DNA from: Taiwanofungus camphoratus | Taxonomy: Eukaryota; Basidiomycota; Agaricomycetes; Polyporales; Taiwanofungaceae | Length of the DNA: 64,000 nt | Reading direction: 5' to 3' | NCBI GenBank assembly: GCA_003999685.1 | Contig: CP021226.1 | Coordinates: 868,001 to 932,000 of the forward strand | Shown here: piece after piece, positions 12,201 to 20,966 of the stretch | Position numbering within the stretch: the stretch's first letter is position 1 | Layout of the letters: each line of letters begins with the position of its first letter | Program-made: the position numbers and the translations under genes | Notes under the pieces: model-generated | Seen by the model: only the letters and a program-made list of their open reading frames with translations | The model's database searches: none | Told to the model about the DNA's origin: nothing

Positions 12201-13804
12201 TGTTCAGCCAGGGATAATGCAATTACCCCGCACTTTCTAGGTACAAAGTTAGGCTTTGTCTCCACAGCGTGGTCCCATGGTCTCGAACCAGGGAATCGAG
12301 CAGCGGCCGCCTTTTCAAAGCGGTCCCGGTAGTCGAGTAAGTACTCAGGCACCAGGTCTTTAATCTGTGGCCCCTCCTCAGGGGGTGTCAGTGGTGCGCT
12401 TGTCTGCCTGGCGGTGGCTATGAACCGTTTTGAGCCCCTTACATGGCTGTTCCGATCTAACGATGGTTGAGACTTCTTGGGTGGCTGCAGCAGGCCCATT
12501 TCATCGAATAGGGGTTCCGGTTGATCGTTGAACATGCCTAAGACCCCTTCTCCCCTTGTATAAGCACATAGGATGGTTTCTAGCTCATCATCGTCCTCGT
12601 GTGCAGAGGCTCGGCACAATGGGATGCCGTCCGTGGTAGGCTGGTCCATGATCCAAGCATAGTATCCCTGCCATTCCTTAATCCTGTCCGGGTCAACCGT
12701 GAGGGTCCCTTTCGGCCAATCGATCTGCGGGTTGACTTGAATCAACCAAGGGTTGCCCAGCACTACTTCGAGGTCCCCGATGTCTGATACATAGAAGTTT
12801 GTGGGTATGTCATACCCTTCAAGCCGTATGCTCCCTTCAACTCGATGGGTAATCGGTCCACCCCTGTTGGGGGTCCCATCAATGGTCGTACTTCGTACCT
12901 TCCGAGGTAGCGGTCGTGTGGGCAGTCCCCATCGTTCCACAAGGTCAGGGTGTATGAGGTTGGCATCGGCTCCGCTATCGATTAGTGGTCTCACAGCGAT
13001 GGCCTTTTTCCCGGCGACAACATAACCCTCTACATACAGAGTGGTTCCTTTCCGATATCCTGTGATTGTGGCCCCCATTGAGATGGTCGGGTCCTTACTG
13101 GTCTTTGGCTTGTCCAAGTTTCTTTGCACAGGTTTCCCTGTGCCTTCAGCCATTGATTCCCCTCCTGGGGCATCAGTGAAGTGTTTAAAATGAGGAAACC
13201 GTTTCTGTTCAATGGACTCTACGGTGGACGTTCCTAAGGATTCCTCCGTTTCTTCACTGCTCCAGTAGTCTGCTGGTGGGACCGGATATGGCTGGGTTTC
13301 TTCCAAGGCGAAGTCATCTGAGTTTGACGAGTGGTGCAGTTCCAGTTCCCTGTCTCTCCCGGCATCATTGGAAGGTTGTGGAAGTCTGGGTTCGCTTTTG
13401 TGTGGATTATCGTGTTCATCGTCAGCTTCCCCTAGGGCCACGTCTCTGTGTCCTTCCTTTCTGATTTTCCTGGGCTCCGGGCATGCCTTGACCAAGTGTC
13501 CTGGCTTCCTGCATCGGTAGCAGCTCCTCTTCTTCCAGTGATGAGGTGTCAGAGCTGTATTGGGGTGGTTGTGTCGGTGTCCTTGCCTGGAGCCTGTGCC
13601 TCTCTGCCCCTGTTCGAGGGCTTCAGTGGAGGGTTGAGAAAGTCTGAGGTCATTGTCGCTTGGGGTAAGCGGTCCATCCCAGGGGATCCCTAGGGCTGCT
13701 TCTTCTGTTGTTTCTGGTCGGGGTATGTGGTCTTCCTCCCTTCCTTCCTTCAATTTTCTTCGCCAGGTGATAGCTCTCCAGACTATCGCCAGGAACTTCT
13801 CCAT
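8822..13804 (-). CDS. E1 polyprotein: knuckle, protease, RT, RNase H, integrase, chromodomain
   Basis: An open frame of 1,660 codons belonging to the fossil element E1. Near the N terminus is the gag-type knuckle CYRCRKPGHLVKAC (about residues 94-107). It is followed by an aspartic protease (LIDSGADANLIH), reverse transcriptase with YMDDILIYS, an RNase H stretch (EADASLVATGAVLQQ), an integrase with a zinc-binding N terminus and a DDE core, and a chromodomain (YEVEAIHGHR... to LIKWVGWPNSANTW). The last 200 or so residues are Arg/Pro/Ser-rich and lie over the extra ORF in another frame. Chromodomains of this family steer insertion to modified histones, which fits the nested setting. Confidence 0.93.
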   Translation of the reverse strand: MEKFLAIVWRAITWRRKLKEGREEDHIPRPETTEEAALGIPWDGPLTPSDNDLRLSQPSTEALEQGQRGTGSRQGHRHNHPNTALTPHHWKKRSCYRCRKPGHLVKACPEPRKIRKEGHRDVALGEADDEHDNPHKSEPRLPQPSNDAGRDRELELHHSSNSDDFALEETQPYPVPPADYWSSEETEESLGTSTVESIEQKRFPHFKHFTDAPGGESMAEGTGKPVQRNLDKPKTSKDPTISMGATITGYRKGTTLYVEGYVVAGKKAIAVRPLIDSGADANLIHPDLVERWGLPTRPLPRKVRSTTIDGTPNRGGPITHRVEGSIRLEGYDIPTNFYVSDIGDLEVVLGNPWLIQVNPQIDWPKGTLTVDPDRIKEWQGYYAWIMDQPTTDGIPLCRASAHEDDDELETILCAYTRGEGVLGMFNDQPEPLFDEMGLLQPPKKSQPSLDRNSHVRGSKRFIATARQTSAPLTPPEEGPQIKDLVPEYLLDYRDRFEKAAAARFPGSRPWDHAVETKPNFVPRKCGVIALSLAEQAKMDKFLDENLAKGYLRDSKSPMASPAFFVAKKDGTLRPCQDYRYLNNSTVKDAYPLPLIGELIDNLQKATIFTKLDLRNGYNNVRIREGDQWKGAFMVNHHGTKKLVEPTVMFYGMCNAPATFQRLMNDGFQDMLAEGWLAIYMDDILIYSDDATIHRERTRRVLQRLQEMDLFVKPEKCAFDVQEVEFLGMTITPGHIHMDTGKLRGIDEWPIPTKVKDVERFLGLANYYRRFIRGFSDIAHPLNALKKKGVAWNWSNKCQAAFEALKRRFCEAPVLTMPDPEKPFVIEADASLVATGAVLQQEGPDGKLHPVAFLSKSLKEAERNYQIYDRELLAIVRALEEWRHHLEGAKHPVTVITDHKNLTYFREAQRLTRRQARWQLLLSQFDLLLENRKSKRLVVADALSRRPGHPGGERDNEDIVLLPETLFAKAVNVDLIERIRQHRSRDSMVIETIDALKRGRVPPFKGTGFAHTTLADWDVQDGLILYKNRIYVPPSDDLRREVIRLCHDTPAMAHPGAQGTFAIARRDWFWDGMTTFIENYVKGCAKCQENKVNTHPTRPPMQPIPMEPNSRPFSHISVDFITDLPESRGSDALMVVVDRELSKGIVLVPCNKTIDAVGTAEALHQNVYRRYGLPDRIISDRGPQFAATVFREWCKLTGVKAAMSTAYHPQSDGSTERVNQELEAAWRILCANNPHNWAKFIPEFEFAHNQVPHAGRRESPFKLIMGYDPKAIGSPKASERYPSIKDRLLAIGEFRKEALAAQDLAAQLMAERARTTWQPFEKGTQVWLEATNLRLKTPRKFSPKRVGPLKIAEVLGPLTYKLQLPRAWKIHPVFHASLLTPYKETKEHGPNFTRPPPELVDGDEEYEVEAIHGHRAQRGKWQFLIKWVGWPNSANTWQSEADLRNSPDLLEEYKKVNRLPTRPEVNARYTRICKAAYNRHSAEARHYDVHSYGPPTAIRLLEPQRSKGMRPRTPSTSKTHTRTPIPKHSGDSAPIGSVRRSVRSVETCASHCLGPGGCRSTARNRHPAAGLAGPVGVDEHLPDTGHCRARGWQLGHTRTKANRPWAKWQQSDNVAVGHSPHGCKPSSPQPARRPHALPSNGRHRQPDTATTSGQNTGPFCQ

Positions 13805-13994
13805 CTTTCCGGTGTTTCTTATCCTTCAACTCAACACTGATGGTACGCACTTGTAGTCAAGTGATCCTCCTGCCAGTCCCTTCCAATGGGGACACTGGTC
13901 TTACCCAATCCTTCCTATGAGGACGTTGGTGAGGGTCCGGTTTCTTCCGCTTGTTCGCGTTCTAATTCGCTATCCTGAGATAGAGTTTGTAGGT

Positions 13995-14005
13995 AATCTT
14001 GTCCT
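13995..14005 (-). promoter_or_regulatory. E1 primer-binding site (self-priming type)
   Basis: Two nt after the 5' LTR the element strand reads AGGACAAGATT. Its reverse complement occurs inside the element's own LTR at 14307-14317 (and 8307-8317). No tRNA 3'-end complement (TGG start) is present. Tf1/sushi elements are known to prime from the first 11 nt of their own transcript. Confidence 0.8.
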
Positions 14006-14306
14006 AATGTTACGGGGGGTCTACGCCCGTAGGTGACTACCGTGACGGGGGGTCGTTGAGTAGTCAGGCGTGAAGTGTAAACGAGGAGTCAGCCTGGCTG
14101 ACAACGAGTACACGTCTAAGTCTTCAACTGCTAGCCCAACAGTCTCGAGAGAGTTGCGGGCTAAGTCACAGCCTAAGTCCTAGTGTAGTCACAGGGATAT
14201 AGATGGTCTAAGGCGACCCGTTGAATAGACGAAGGTATAGGGGCCTAAGCCCAGTCGTAAAGTACAAATGGTAACAACGGCACCAAAGTACACAGTGTAA
14301 CTAAGG

Positions 14307-14317
14307 AGGACAAGATT
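14307..14317 (-). promoter_or_regulatory. E1 predicted transcript start and self-primer
   Basis: The element-strand sequence AATCTTGTCCT pairs with the primer-binding site over 11 nt. In Tf1 the equivalent 11 nt are the very 5' end of the RNA, so transcription is predicted to start at 14317. Confidence 0.65.
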
Positions 14318-14465
14318 GGGGTGCTCCACAGTGAGCCAACCCCTTAAGTACTATGGTGGGTTTAGGGCAAGCCAGCCCTCACTCCCATGGGTACCAGCAC
14401 CTAAGCGTCCATAAGTCAGAGGCCCAAGTGGTCCCTTCTGAGGAACAGTCCATAACTAAGCGGGT

Positions 14466-14480
14466 GACGGTCAGCCCGTC
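14466..14480. promoter_or_regulatory. Candidate Zn2Cys6 site CGG-N5-CCG in E1 U3
   Basis: The palindrome GACGGTCAGCCCGTC lies about 150-163 bp above the predicted start. E2 carries the same palindrome with one base changed in the spacer, at 31890-31904, about 139-153 bp above its own start. CGG half-sites in inverted order are bound by fungal binuclear-cluster factors. Function is inferred. Confidence 0.45.
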
Positions 14481-14583
14481 AGGAATAATGGTGATAATTG
14501 TAAGTGTACACGACCCGCTAGTCCGGTATAGTGAAGAGAAATGAAAATGTATGTTCGCACCATTATCGCCTTGTAACATTCAG

Positions 14584-16207
14584 AAATCTGCGGAGAATAC
14601 GAGCATTCTACTTGAGAGACATAGGGATGCCGACATTGTCTGCGTTCAAGAGATTTTTTGGGGTCGCATCAAGGATGTGGCCTCAGCTAAGTCACGGGAC
14701 GGGGAGGCGTATGAAAATACGTCAGCCCACGCCTTGTTCAAGTGCCTCGGGGCATCGAAAGATTCCCGGGTCGCTGTTTATGTCAACAAGCGGTGGGCTT
14801 CGGCTTCTCTGCAAGTTGTCACCCACAGCGTCTCCCATAAGAATTGCCTTTTGGTAGCGCTTAAGCTTCCATCTGGGGACTTCCATGTCCTGAATGTGTA
14901 CAACGACAGCACCACATTTGATGCTGTCCAGTATTTGGAAACACATGTCCATGCACTTCCACCCATTGCGTGCATATGCGGGGATTTTAATCTCCGCCAC
15001 CCATTGTGGGATACACGCGCTGCGGGATCTTGGGTGCGGCTGCCGCACTACGCTGATTCCAATCGCCTTATCGAGCTGGCTCAGACCGAGCTCGATCTGG
15101 TCTTGATGAATGCCCAGGACGGTCCAGTCACTTGGTGTTCCCACAACATCGCTCTTACGCCTGGAGTCATAGACTTGGTGTGGATCGACCCAGTGTACTA
15201 TGAAGGCCAAGACCTTCATATACTCATGTCACATCGCCACAACAGCGACCATGCGGTCCTGCGATGGGAGATGCCGATTGAAGTCGAGCCAGAACCGGTG
15301 CGGGGTATACCTCGCACCGGCGATGCGGCCCAACAATTTGTGACGGCAATGGCGAAATTGTTTGCTGATTACCCTACACATTTCAGCAGTGCTCAAGGCG
15401 TTGAACGAATGGGAGACCGCCTTGAGCGGGACCTTCAAAGACTATGGATGGAGTATTCATCAATGAAGCGCCCGTCCAAACGCTCAAAGTCGTGGTGGGA
15501 TGCTGCATGCTCTCGCGCGGCCACTCAACTTGCAAACACCCAGCACCGCCTTAGTGCAGCATCTGGGCAGTATCGCCACATACGTCATCAGTTGGGACCT
15601 GGAGCTCAGGCCACTGCCGACGCATATGATGTTGCTGCCGAACTTCGGTCTGAACGACAAAAACAACGTGCCACACTCCGCCTTGCCACAAAGCGAGCGA
15701 AGCGTGCACATTTTGATCAGATCATGGATGAATCCAATCCCCAACTGATCTCGGACTTTGTCGCCTGGATAAAGCCGAGACAACAAGAGGCCACCATTCA
15801 GCTGCATCAAGCTGACGGTGCGCCAGTCCAAAGTGCGGCTGATCTCAGTTGTGCCTTCCAAGCTCAGTTCACACCTGCCAACCCACGGCTGGTGGATCTG
15901 TCATTTGTAGACGAAATTCCTCAACGGGAGGAGTTGACTCTACTGGACATTAGTGAGTTTGAGATTCGTGAGAATCTTAAATCCACTAGCAATACCTCCG
16001 CACCCGGTCCTGATCACGTGAACTGGATGTGGATTAAATGGTTGGTGGACCGGATCGAGCGCTCTGCAGAGGGTGTCGAGACCGATCTCGGTATACACGT
16101 GCGGCAATGGCTGCGCATGTACTATAACGCTTGCCTCAATTTCGAGGTATATCCGAGCGTCTTCAAGCGGTCTGTTATGGTGGTTCTGCCCAAACCGAAC
16201 AAACCGG
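14584..16207 (+). pseudogene. LINE APE endonuclease and linker to RT
   Basis: Continues the LINE frame after E1. Endonuclease marks: the catalytic Glu in DADIVCVQE, GDFNLRHPLWD, GVIDLVWID, and SDHAVL near the end of the fold. A long linker follows, with WWDAACSRA, the KRAKRAHFDQIM helix, and SNTSAPGPDHVNW, the usual lead-in to LINE reverse transcriptase. Text then reads VVLPKPNKP, where the 1.76-kb insert interrupts. The frame itself is open throughout this piece. The endonuclease nicks target DNA for target-primed reverse transcription. Confidence 0.9.
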
Positions 16208-17971
16208 TGATGAGTCCCGTAGCCTCCTGGGCCCCGAATCGCGATTTTAGGAGCTTTCTGATCCCCCAACCGACCACTCTAAGACTCTCCTACAGCCTAC
16301 GACAGGAGGGATAGGTTCCTATAATATTCCTAATGCCCCCTCTCCTTCCTAAACCCTCCTAACACCCTACGAAGTCTTGCGAAGTCACACGAGGTGCTAC
16401 GAGATTTCGAATGCTAGACGCGAAGTCCCTAACTCCTGCTAAGTCCACTATCGGACACTGCCGGCCCTCCCATACTGTTCCATTGGATCTAGGTCCTATC
16501 TACAACGTCACTCATCCCGGGCTTAGCTAAGAAGTCTTAGCTAAGTCTCTCCTAGCTCTTGTGATTGCAGCTACCTCCGATAGGCTCCGAAACGGTCCGA
16601 AGTTCCGGAAATTGGACTTAGGAAGCCTTGTGCGCCCCCATGAGTCTCGATCCTATGCCATAAGGTCATCCTAGGGCGTACCCATATGACCCTCCACCCA
16701 GTTAGGACACCTCCTGCCCCGATTAGGCCAAGTCCCGCTGCTAAGAACTTCGTGCGCTCTTAGCCCGCTAAGATAGGTGATCACGGTGCATGGCTGCTCT
16801 CGGATAGTCATCCCGCCCTCGTGAATGAAGTTGGTCACCTTTCTACCGTTCGTAGTTCCCCTGTTTCAGTTCCTAATTAGTCCCTATCCCCCTCGTGTTC
16901 ACTTCGGAGTCCATGCGTTTTAGTACACATTTCGGACTCGTAAGGATCACTTCGCGCAAGATTAGTTCACCTCACGCTCTCCTATTTAGTCAGAGGTAGT
17001 TTACTATGTACAAGAGAGACCCCTCAGTGCACGCTTCTCTCTTTGGAATACCAGTTCCCCTGTAGCTCCAATCTCAGGAAAGCGCCGCGAGTACAACCTT
17101 AGGAACGGTCCTAAGGTCCCTAAGTCTCCACCCCAGCTCCGTTTCAGTACCTTTGAACTACGTCTACGCTCGCGATATATCTACGAACTACGTCTACGCT
17201 TCCCGAACTACGCACTACGATCTACGAAGTCGCCGTGACTTCGTGCCCTTCAGCACCTCTTATAGCACCTATCCGGTGGGCCTCCGCCTTAGTTATACCC
17301 TTAGGCTCACGTTGCATCATCCCTACGTCCTACGAATAACCCTACGACTCCCCATAGCCTTCATTACAGGCTATAGTACATCTCTCTACGCCCTCGAACT
17401 CTCCGACCCACACCTCGACATCATCAGACACTTCAGAGCTTCCAGCAACCTCGTTCCCTCATTCCTATTCCAAGTATTAGCTCTCCGAACCATCCGACCT
17501 CTCCTACAAGTCTCCTACGCCAGCCAAACCTCGCCCACCTCGCTCTAACAAACCTCTAAGCCTTATACCCTTTAGCTAACTCTAGCTAAAAGGACTTCGC
17601 AGCAGTCTCGTACCCTCTGCCGCTTAGTAGAAATTATAGTCCATTGGCTTATTGCTCCCTAACTCTATACAGCCTACGAAGTCAGCTCGCGCGATTTAGC
17701 TAAAACTTCGAAGGACTTCGCAGAATCTCGAAGGACTTCGCGTACTTCGGAGGGCCTCGCAAGGCCTTAGGGATAGTATAACACTTAGGAACAAGATCCT
17801 GTTGTGCAGGACCCTTGACCCCTTACTCCCCTACTTACAAAAACAAGACATACAGGTTTCCCGGTATCATACAGGTTGTAGCTCCTACCCTCACACCCTC
17901 ACAGTTATCACACTACCCCCAGCCACGTTGCGGAGCACTCCCTAGGTACCAGGGTCCCCTAGGTCGTATCA
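16208..17971. mobile_element. Unclassified 1.76-kb insert with TG...CA ends (solo-LTR-like)
   Basis: It interrupts the LINE between ...NKP and DYTLAKAYRP; the LINE text is colinear across it. It begins TGATGAGTCC and ends GGTCGTATCA, giving TGAT/ATCA terminal inverted bases. The left flank ends ACCGG and the right flank repeats (A)CCGG, a 4-5 bp target duplication. The plus strand is pyrimidine-rich and crowded with ACTTCG/CGAAGT and CTACGA words. No ORF over 131 codons and no terminal direct repeats are seen, so it is not a full LTR element. A long solo LTR or a non-autonomous LTR-type element fits best. It does not resemble the LTRs of E1, E2 or E3 beyond the terminal bases. It falls under the fossil class if LTR-derived. 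Confidence 0.6.
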
Positions 17972-17975
17972 CCGG

Positions 17976-18238
17976 ACTATACGTTAGCGAAGGCCTATAG
18001 GCCTATCTGCTTGCTCAACTGCTTTGGCAAATTGTTCGAAAAGATCATTGCCAAACGAATGCAGTGGGACACTCAGAAGTGGGGAATCCTACACCCATGC
18101 CAGTTCGGTGGGGCTATGCAACATAGTACCACTGATGCTGGCATCCAGCTTGTGCACAATGTCAAAGAGGCATGGGCACGAAACCTTATCCCATCGGTGC
18201 TATTGCTCGATGTGTCACAATTCTACCCGTCCATCAAC
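17976..18238 (+). pseudogene. LINE reverse transcriptase, N-terminal part
   Basis: Resumes the LINE as DYTLAKAYRPICLLNCFGKLFEK and reads through QFGGAMQHSTTDA and LLLDVSQFYPSIN, the palm-domain block with the first catalytic Asp (LLDVSQF). It ends at the TCAAC target site of E3 and continues at 33056 as HDALVGIMRKQGF. RT of this type has exactly this order (RPI.LL..., then the D...F..I... block). Confidence 0.88.
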
Positions 18239-18792
18239 TGATACAAACTGGTATCAATGACCAGAAAGCCTCGAACGTGAGGACCTGGCTACTAAAGACA
18301 GTAGTGAGGCTTTATGGACACTGCGTATGTCCTCCTGGGCGAAGTCGATAGAGTCGAGCGAGTACTCAAGTACGAAGCGAGAGGTCGCAGGATACGAGTA
18401 TAAGATTGCTAGTGGTAACTAGCTACTTGGTAACCAGATCGAACTTAAGGTCCGACCTACAAAGTACACGGCCTTATATACGTATTCTACTCTGCGCACG
18501 GACCATGGCACGTGGTCTAAGAATCAGCATGAGTAAGCGTAAGTAAGGCGATATGAGTCATCGGGCCGTATTAGCAATCAGTAAGCGTAAGACGGAATGT
18601 GTAAGCGGGGCCCGATATGAGTCATAGTCCATGAGTAACCGGGGCCCGTCCGGGGCCCGTACCGTAAGCAGCAATGAGTCAGGATGCTGCGCAAAGAAGC
18701 TGGGCCTACCCGAGGCCCGTCCTAGAAGCGAAAGGTCACAGGACCGATCCGAGGTCCGACCGATAAGATGTGCGATGAAAGAAATTGTATCA
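18239..18792 (-). repeat. E3 LTR (3' LTR in element sense)
   Basis: 554 bp, partner at 32497-33050, 7 differences. The polypurine tract (element strand GTAGGGGGGTAA) abuts it at about 18793-18804. Confidence 0.96.
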
Positions 18793-19067
18793 TTACCCCC
18801 CTACTTATGATTGAACGCCTGGTCAATCAACTAAACTCCAATGGGGACGCGTCGAGTTTCTCCGAGTCAAACTTTTGGTGACCATCGACGAACTTGACGA
18901 ACTTCCGAGGACGAACTTGAAAAACTTTCCTGGAAGTAACGAGCGGGTGTTTCACCGCGACCTATAAGGGATGACCCTTGAACCCATAGGGGATGACCCC
19001 TCCAACCGTGAGCATCCTTTCAGCTCGAACTTTACAGTTTTACGACATGTCGGTCGTACGGTGTAGT

Positions 19068-19322
19068 TTAACGACGTGCACGGTCGTTCCCTCGCAGTTT
19101 AACGACATGCAGGAACCACTCTGGATGGTATGGCGGTTCCGGGTTGTTGGCGAATGCGTAATTGACGGCGGTGCATTCGCGCGTAAGGTGCCCAGGCGAC
19201 GGGCGACTACAGCGGAGACACTTGTAGTCGGGGCACGTCCTGTGCGAGTGATGAGTGCTACCACAGAGGTAGCATGGACCGTAGCGAGTGAACGAGGATG
19301 AAGGACCGTTTGACTGAGACAT
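19068..19322 (-). CDS. E3 small 3' ORF with two zinc knuckles
   Basis: 84 codons starting 39 bp after the pol frame ends. It holds two adjacent knuckles, CYLCGSTHHSHRTC (CX2CX4HX4C) and CLRCSRPSPGHLTREC (CX2CX6HX4C). It lies in the same place as the CCHC ORFs of E1 and E2 but is shorter and lacks their helical N-terminal part. Its start codon choice is uncertain and it could be a remnant of a longer ORF. No known retroelement product is recognised; nucleic-acid binding is inferred. Confidence 0.55.
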   Translation of the reverse strand: MSQSNGPSSSFTRYGPCYLCGSTHHSHRTCPDYKCLRCSRPSPGHLTRECTAVNYAFANNPEPPYHPEWFLHVVKLRGNDRARR

Positions 19323-19361
19323 GCGAGCGATGAGTGGGGTGAAAATGCGACTCCTTTTTCC

Positions 19362-20966
19362 TCATCGTAAGTTCTTGCGCTGCTTATATGCGTCCAGCAG
19401 CTCGTCCGCAGTACCGGCTAAGTTCTTTTCCGGTTCCCATGAGTCATCGGCAGATGAGTAACCTTTCCACCTGACTCGGTACTCTCGGCGATTCCTTCGG
19501 CGATTCTCACGATGTCCGACCAGAGCTTCGACTTCGTAGTTGTCTTCGCCACTGATAAGCTCCGGTGGTGGTTCCGTGTAGTTGGGACCATGCGTGTCCG
19601 TCTCGGTGTATGGCGAAAGAAGTGCAGCGTGGAAAACGGGGTGCACTCGCCATGTTGTCGGGAGTTTCAACTTGTAAGACACCGGTCCTAGAACGTCCGT
19701 GATTTTGAAGGGTCCCTCGCGCTTGGGAGCCAACTTCCTCGTTGGGTATGACAGCTTTAGATTTCGTGAGTCTAGCCATACCTTTTGTCCTTTGCGGAAA
19801 CCCGTTCCTTTGAGTTTCACGCGTCTTGCTAACACCGCCTGTGCTAGCTTCATTGCTGAGTGTGCGTCTTCTCGAATTTTCTGCAAGTTCCGTAGTTGAT
19901 AAGCAGCACCCGGTGTGTCTGATCCGGGGTGTACGACGGGAATCCCTCGAGGTTCATAGCCCATCATGACCTTGAAGGGTGACGCCTTGATTGTAGAGTG
20001 CTCACGTGAGTTGTGAGCGAATTGTACTGAGCCCAGCAGCGACGACCAATTGTCCGGGTTGTTGCTCGTGAAACATCGCAGGTAGATTTCCAATTCCTGG
20101 TTGACTCGTTCCGTTTCTCCATCCGTTTGAGGGTGGAACGCTGTGCTCATGGCCGACTTGACTCCGGTCATACGGCAGAGCTCCTGGAATACCTTTGATG
20201 CGAACTGTGGTCCTCGATCGCTAATGATCTTGTCCGGAAGACCAAACCACTTGTAAATCTCACGATATAATGCCTTGGCTGTTCCTGATGCGTCAATCGT
20301 TTTGTTGCATGGAATGAAAATTACCCCCTTCGTAAGGTCGTGGTCCACAACGACCAAAATTGAATTGTAGCCCTCCGAAGTCGGCAAATCCGTAATGAAG
20401 TCGCAGCAGAATGTACTGAACGGAGTGGCGTGCTGCGCGGATTTGATCGGGAGTAGGGCCGGTCGGGTGGGGTGCGTGTTAACTTTCATTTGCTGGCAAG
20501 TGCCACAACCTTTGACGTATCGTGTGATGAAGTCAGCCATTCCAGGCCACCAGTAGTCTCGTCGAATAGACGAGAGAGTCTTCTGAATTCCAGGGTGGCC
20601 GGCGGAGGGGAGGTCGTGATAATTCGAGGCCGTTCGTCGTCGCAGATCCTCATCCAGGGGAATATACACCCGATTATTGTAGAGGAGGTCTCCATCTCGA
20701 ATTGTCCAGTGGTCGTTTGAGCCGTTTCGTGCGTTACGCATCCCTTCTGTATACACCGAGTCATTTACGCATGCTTCCACGATGGAAGCCCTGAGACTCG
20801 TGTCGATTGCTGCTGCCCATACCTTGTCTGGTAGGACGGTTACATCCTGGTTGTCTGATGAACCGTCGTCGTGGTCGGGGCGTTGGGAGAGTGCGTCGCT
20901 TTGCACCTTTGCGTGCCCGGGACATGAATTAACCTGTAATCGAATTCGGACAAGCGAAGAGCCCAT
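19362..20966 (-). CDS. E3 pol, RNase H end to integrase and chromodomain
   Basis: An open frame of 534 codons in the fossil E3. It holds the integrase zinc-binding region (HPGIQKTL..., CGTCQQMKVNTHPTR), the DDE core with FCCDFITDLP, IISDRGPQFAS and QTDGETERVNQELE, the GPF/Y-like segment (KLAPKREGPFKITDVLG, VHPVFHAALLSPY), and a chromodomain (YEVEALVGHREN to YRVRWKGYSSADDSWEP). The domain set is typical of fungal chromoviruses. Confidence 0.9.
   Translation of the reverse strand: MGSSLVRIRLQVNSCPGHAKVQSDALSQRPDHDDGSSDNQDVTVLPDKVWAAAIDTSLRASIVEACVNDSVYTEGMRNARNGSNDHWTIRDGDLLYNNRVYIPLDEDLRRRTASNYHDLPSAGHPGIQKTLSSIRRDYWWPGMADFITRYVKGCGTCQQMKVNTHPTRPALLPIKSAQHATPFSTFCCDFITDLPTSEGYNSILVVVDHDLTKGVIFIPCNKTIDASGTAKALYREIYKWFGLPDKIISDRGPQFASKVFQELCRMTGVKSAMSTAFHPQTDGETERVNQELEIYLRCFTSNNPDNWSSLLGSVQFAHNSREHSTIKASPFKVMMGYEPRGIPVVHPGSDTPGAAYQLRNLQKIREDAHSAMKLAQAVLARRVKLKGTGFRKGQKVWLDSRNLKLSYPTRKLAPKREGPFKITDVLGPVSYKLKLPTTWRVHPVFHAALLSPYTETDTHGPNYTEPPPELISGEDNYEVEALVGHRENRRRNRREYRVRWKGYSSADDSWEPEKNLAGTADELLDAYKQRKNLR

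Larger units (their letters stand above)
8008..14578 (-). mobile_element. E1: Ty3/Gypsy chromovirus inserted in the LINE endonuclease
   Basis: A fossil LTR retrotransposon of 6,571 bp, bounded by 571-bp LTRs with TGTTAC...GTAACA ends and a TTCAG target duplication. It lies antisense to the LINE. Parts in minus-strand order: 5' LTR, self-priming primer site, a zinc knuckle, protease, reverse transcriptase, RNase H, integrase, chromodomain, an overlapping CCHC ORF, polypurine tract and 3' LTR. The two LTRs differ at 2 of 571 positions, so insertion was recent. The pol part looks whole. The element as a whole is probably broken once, because I recognise no full capsid part. Self-priming and the chromodomain place it in the Tf1/sushi-like chromovirus group; this is inference from architecture. 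Confidence 0.95.
14008..14578 (-). repeat. E1 LTR (5' LTR in element sense)
   Basis: 571 bp, TGTTAC...GTAACA. If self-priming holds, the primer complement at 14307-14317 marks the transcript start, giving U3 of about 261 bp and R+U5 of about 310 bp. A weak AT-rich box (ATAGTACTTAAG, 14343-14354) lies about 26-37 bp above that start. Confidence 0.97.

Noticed and set aside
13995-14007. tRNA-type primer-binding site for the LTR elements
   Set aside because: None of the three has the TGG-starting complement of a tRNA 3' end next to the LTR; the self-complementary 11-12-mers explain the site better.
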